A DNA stretch of 8,110 bases, from assembly GCA_905214955.1 (NCBI GenBank), contig CAJMON010000100.1:1-8110 (forward strand). Direction: 5' to 3'. This document shows, one piece after another, positions 6,145 through 8,110 of this stretch (positions are counted from its first letter, which is position 1; each line of letters starts with the position of its first letter). Below the pieces are notes generated by a model, which was not told the origin of the DNA, made no database searches, and saw only the letters and a list, made by a program, of their open reading frames with translations. The DNA is from an uncultured bacterium. Its GTDB lineage: Bacteria; Bacillota; Clostridia; Lachnospirales; Lachnospiraceae. Position numbers and translations under genes: made by a program.

Positions 6145-7279
6145 GTGTTACATGAAAATTTTGAGACAAAATATCGGACTTGTGATCATGTATCTTGCTA
6201 TTTTTTTTAGTGTAGCCATAGTCATGCAGTTTGCTGCAGGAAAAAGCGAGGACAGTCTTTTTGAAACTGCAAGCATTGATCTTGGAGTGGTAAATGAGGA
6301 TGGGGGAACCTTAGCCCAGGGGCTTGTGGATTATCTGTCCGGCATCCATCACGTTGTGCTTATGGACAATGATCCGGAACAGCTTCAGGAGAATCTTTTT
6401 TACCGCAATGTGGAATATATCCTTCAGATTCCGGCTGATTTCTATGAGACCTGCATGGTAAACGGGGAAAGCCTGAAGGTAACAAAGGTTCCCGGATCCT
6501 ACAGTTCCTTTTATGTGGATCAGCAGATCAGCAGCTATCTGAACACCATTCAGACCTATCTGGCTGCCGGCTTTTCCCAGGAGAAAGCCATCCAGGCAGT
6601 CAAAGAAGAGACTCATGAGCCGGTTACCAAGCTTACCTTTGATTCCGGAACCAGCGATACTTCCCCTTATACTTATTACTTCCGCTATATTCCTTATCTG
6701 TTTCTGGGGGCTTTGTGCTACACCATGGGATATATTCTGATGGCATTCAAGAAGGGGGATATTCAGAAAAGAATGGAGGCTTCTGCCATTTCTGTGAGAC
6801 GCCAGTCTGTGGAAGGGCTGCTGGCTACGGGAATGATCGGCGTAGTACTGTGGCTGATCGGATTCCTGGGCGTGACCTTCATGTATGGAAGCCGCTTCTG
6901 GCAGTCGGGACTTTGTGTTTATTATATTTTGAATACCTTTACCATGCTGATAGTGGCTCTGTCCCTTTCCTATCTGATCGGTATGTTTATCACAAACAGC
7001 AACCTTCTAAGCGGTGTGGCCAACCTGGTCTCCCTTGCCATGTGCTTCCTTTGCGGCGTGTTTGTTCCTATGGATGTGATGGACAAATCCGTGCTGAAAT
7101 TCGCACAGTTTCTGCCTGTTTACTGGTATGAACAGGTGAATGAGATCCTGAGCAGGCACCACACCTTAAGTCCAGAGTTTCTTGGACAGGTTCTGATTGG
7201 AATTGGCATTCAGCTTTTGTTTGCCGCAGCTTTTATCAGTCTGATCCTGGTGGTTTCCAGATATAGAAAAGAAGGGTGA
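6131..7279 (+). CDS. ABC-2 type permease, second subunit (LnrN-like)
   Basis: This 382-residue permease has the same plan as its neighbour. A first helix at about 16-35 precedes an outside domain (about 38-183). Five helices follow at about 185-206, 231-252, 262-286, 292-314 and 352-376. The stretch CGVFVPMDVMDK followed by FLPVYWY (306-333) is a hallmark of ABC-2 exporters. Its ATG lies inside the previous gene, overlapping it by 14 nt, with GGAGGG (6119-6124) six bases upstream, so translation is tightly coupled and equal amounts of the two permeases are expected. The two permeases share topology but little obvious sequence identity, pointing to an obligate heterodimer. It is the last gene of the operon; a terminator begins before its stop codon. 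Confidence 0.88.
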   Translation: MTVFKCYMKILRQNIGLVIMYLAIFFSVAIVMQFAAGKSEDSLFETASIDLGVVNEDGGTLAQGLVDYLSGIHHVVLMDNDPEQLQENLFYRNVEYILQIPADFYETCMVNGESLKVTKVPGSYSSFYVDQQISSYLNTIQTYLAAGFSQEKAIQAVKEETHEPVTKLTFDSGTSDTSPYTYYFRYIPYLFLGALCYTMGYILMAFKKGDIQKRMEASAISVRRQSVEGLLATGMIGVVLWLIGFLGVTFMYGSRFWQSGLCVYYILNTFTMLIVALSLSYLIGMFITNSNLLSGVANLVSLAMCFLCGVFVPMDVMDKSVLKFAQFLPVYWYEQVNEILSRHHTLSPEFLGQVLIGIGIQLLFAAAFISLILVVSRYRKEG

Positions 7280-7296
7280 GATACCCTTCTTTTCTT
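7266..7296 (+). terminator. Intrinsic terminator of the ABC operon
   Basis: GAAAAGAAGGGT (7266-7277) and ACCCTTCTTTTC (7283-7294) form a perfect 12-bp stem with a five-base loop, with a T-rich right arm and tail. The stop codon TGA (7277-7279) is at the top of the stem. On the opposite strand the left arm gives a T-rich end, so it may also stop transcription of the hydrolase remnant. Confidence 0.85.
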
Positions 7297-7302
7297 ATCT
7301 AC

Positions 7303-7558
7303 TTAATGGATCTGGCAGACGCGGCACACTTCTTTGGTCCAGCGGTCTGCATCCAGAAGCAGTTCCTCGTGCTGCAGGTCGTATTCGCAGATATCCGGAT
7401 CCGCAAAATATTTGTGATAACGCTCCAGATATTTTTCCCCATTTTTTTCGCGTAAAAGACATGGATCGTAGTTCCCGGTGTCTGGATCTTTTCCCCTACT
7501 TTTGTGTACAGGTCTGTGCAAAACTGGTTTCGCATGGATTCTTTGGAGAGGAACGAAA
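7303..7558 (-). pseudogene. Alpha/beta hydrolase remnant, 5'-truncated and frameshifted
   Basis: Two minus-strand frames together look like the C-terminal part of an alpha/beta hydrolase. The upstream frame reads LSKESMRNQFCTDLYTKV and later TTIHVFYAKKMG. The sense then continues in another frame as EKYLERYHKYF, EYDLQHEELLLDADRW and CQIH, ending in TAA at 7303-7305. His in DLQHEELL is the likely catalytic histidine, near the C-terminus as in this fold. The frames join at an A7-T-G4-A5 stretch (7432-7448); one extra G would restore MGEKYL. The nucleophile-elbow part and the N-terminus are missing, because the frame loses any family-like sequence past about 7560, where a membrane-protein gene begins on the other strand. 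I call it a relic. A sequencing error could explain the frameshift but not the missing 5' half. The family assignment is from memory of similar sequences. Confidence 0.6.
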
Positions 7559-7574
7559 ATCTGCGAAGGTTCCT

Positions 7575-8024
7575 ATGCGCTCTGCCATACTGGGTGTCTT
7601 TGCACTGTTTCTGCAGGCACTTGGGTATTTTGCAATTTCGGCTTACGTGTATGAGCATTCTGCAGTGTATGGTTCTGTTTTATTTTTTGCCATCCTGCTG
7701 TTTATTGTGATCGGGGCTGGGCACCACGTGAAATGCGGGTTTGCAGAATATGTATTTCTCCGTCTTGGAAGAGACAAAAAAGCTCACACCATGATGCTGG
7801 ACCTGTTTAACAGCGCTCCCATCACCAAAATCTGCTACCTTGGTTACATTGTGTTTATCATCACTTTAATCATCGCCATTCTTACCGGAACCGCAGCCCT
7901 GCCCCTCTGGGCAGCAATCTTTACCATACTGCCCATATTTATTATCCTGTTTCCATTTAAAATCATCGGCACCCTGCACATCTCTGCTATGATTTCTATG
8001 CTGGCATGGATGATTCTGATCTGA
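7575..8024 (+). pseudogene. Multi-spanning membrane protein, N-terminally truncated (DUF6796-like)
   Basis: From ATG 7575 this frame gives about 149 residues with five hydrophobic segments. They start at AILGVFALFLQALGYFAIS and continue through VLFFAILLFIVIGAGHHV, ICYLGYIVFIITLIIAIL, LPLWAAIFTILPIFIIL and LHISAMISMLAWMILI. The run GAGHHVKCGFAEYVF, the SAPITKICYLGY stretch and the tail resemble a Firmicutes family I recall as DUF6796, which is longer at the N-terminus; this is a weak memory-based assignment. The frame stays open back to 7461, but that part is antisense to the hydrolase and does not look like protein. A weak GAAGG lies at 7565-7569, so a short product could still be made. No function is known to me. 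I read it as the 3' portion of a gene broken near 7560. Confidence 0.55.
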
Positions 8025-8037
8025 AATTTATTTGCAT

Positions 8038-8060
8038 AAAAAAACGGAGCATGCCCGCTA
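8038..8060 (-). terminator. Possible minus-strand terminator
   Basis: On the minus strand CGGG-CATGC-TCCG forms a short stem (three G-C pairs and one G-T, extendable with A-T and G-T) followed by seven T (8044-8038). It would stop a minus-strand transcript entering from beyond the window. The stem is short, so this is tentative. Confidence 0.35.
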
Positions 8061-8110
8061 GAGCGTGTTTGAAAAAGGCTTTCTGCAAGATGTGCGTCAC
8101 AATTTGTGGG
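8058..8110. repeat. CTAG-ended inverted-repeat element, copy 2 (cut by the window end)
   Basis: CTAGAGCGTGTTTGAAAAA (8058-8076) repeats the 19-bp end of copy 1 exactly. The next bases GGCTTTC match the inverse of copy 1's right inner arm. The core CGTCACAATTTG (8095-8106) matches copy 1 in direct orientation. The final GGG matches the inverse of copy 1's left inner arm as far as it goes. The right terminus lies outside the window. GCAAGATGTG and CACAATTTGT in the core pair well, so this copy folds better than copy 1. Confidence 0.8.

Noticed and set aside
7442..7448. Programmed ribosomal frameshift at the A7 tract
   Set aside because: In the upstream frame the heptamer is G-AAA-AAA, not a true slippery site, and the gene also lacks its 5' half, so decay explains it better.
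7461..7574. N-terminal extension of the membrane-protein frame
   Set aside because: These 38 codons are antisense to the hydrolase remnant, are not hydrophobic and do not resemble the family.

Overview
The window looks like chromosomal DNA from a gut-type clostridium, most likely Lachnospiraceae (inference). The reasons are the moderate base composition, AGGAGG-type ribosome sites, a spore-cortex deacetylase of the PdaA type, and close packing of Firmicutes-style genes. The genus cannot be fixed from the sequence alone.

Left part (1-2060). After the tail of a possible upstream gene and a hairpin comes pdaA (+), a muramic-lactam-forming peptidoglycan deacetylase of sporulation. It converges on a DegV/FakB-type fatty-acid-binding protein gene (-). 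Between them sits a 77-bp element with perfect 19-bp inverted ends. Its two CTAG termini supply the TAG stop codons of both genes.

Centre (2060-7294). This is a sensor-exporter module. Leftward run a HisKA_3-type membrane sensor kinase, a NarL/LuxR-type response regulator and, 12 nt further on, a 26-codon open frame with a good ribosome site. Rightward run an ABC ATPase and two ABC-2 permeases that overlap by 14 nt, closed by a strong terminator. The gene content matches the LnrJK/LnrLMN type of Bacillus (linearmycin/polyene sensing and efflux), but here the regulators are divergent from the transporter. The shared promoter region has one recognisable promoter for each side. A perfect ATGACA-TT-TGTCAT dyad lies about 60-65 bp upstream of both predicted transcription starts, so one regulator site could control both arms.

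Right part (7295-8110). This region looks decayed. The C-terminal part of an alpha/beta hydrolase (-), carrying a frameshift, abuts head to head the C-terminal part of a multi-spanning membrane protein (+). Both lack their 5' halves, which suggests a deletion that removed a divergent promoter region. A second copy of the CTAG-ended repeat begins at 8058 and runs off the window.

The most interesting items are the CTAG-ended repeat that terminates two genes, the equidistant operator, the small coupled ORF after the response regulator, and the double truncation near 7560.
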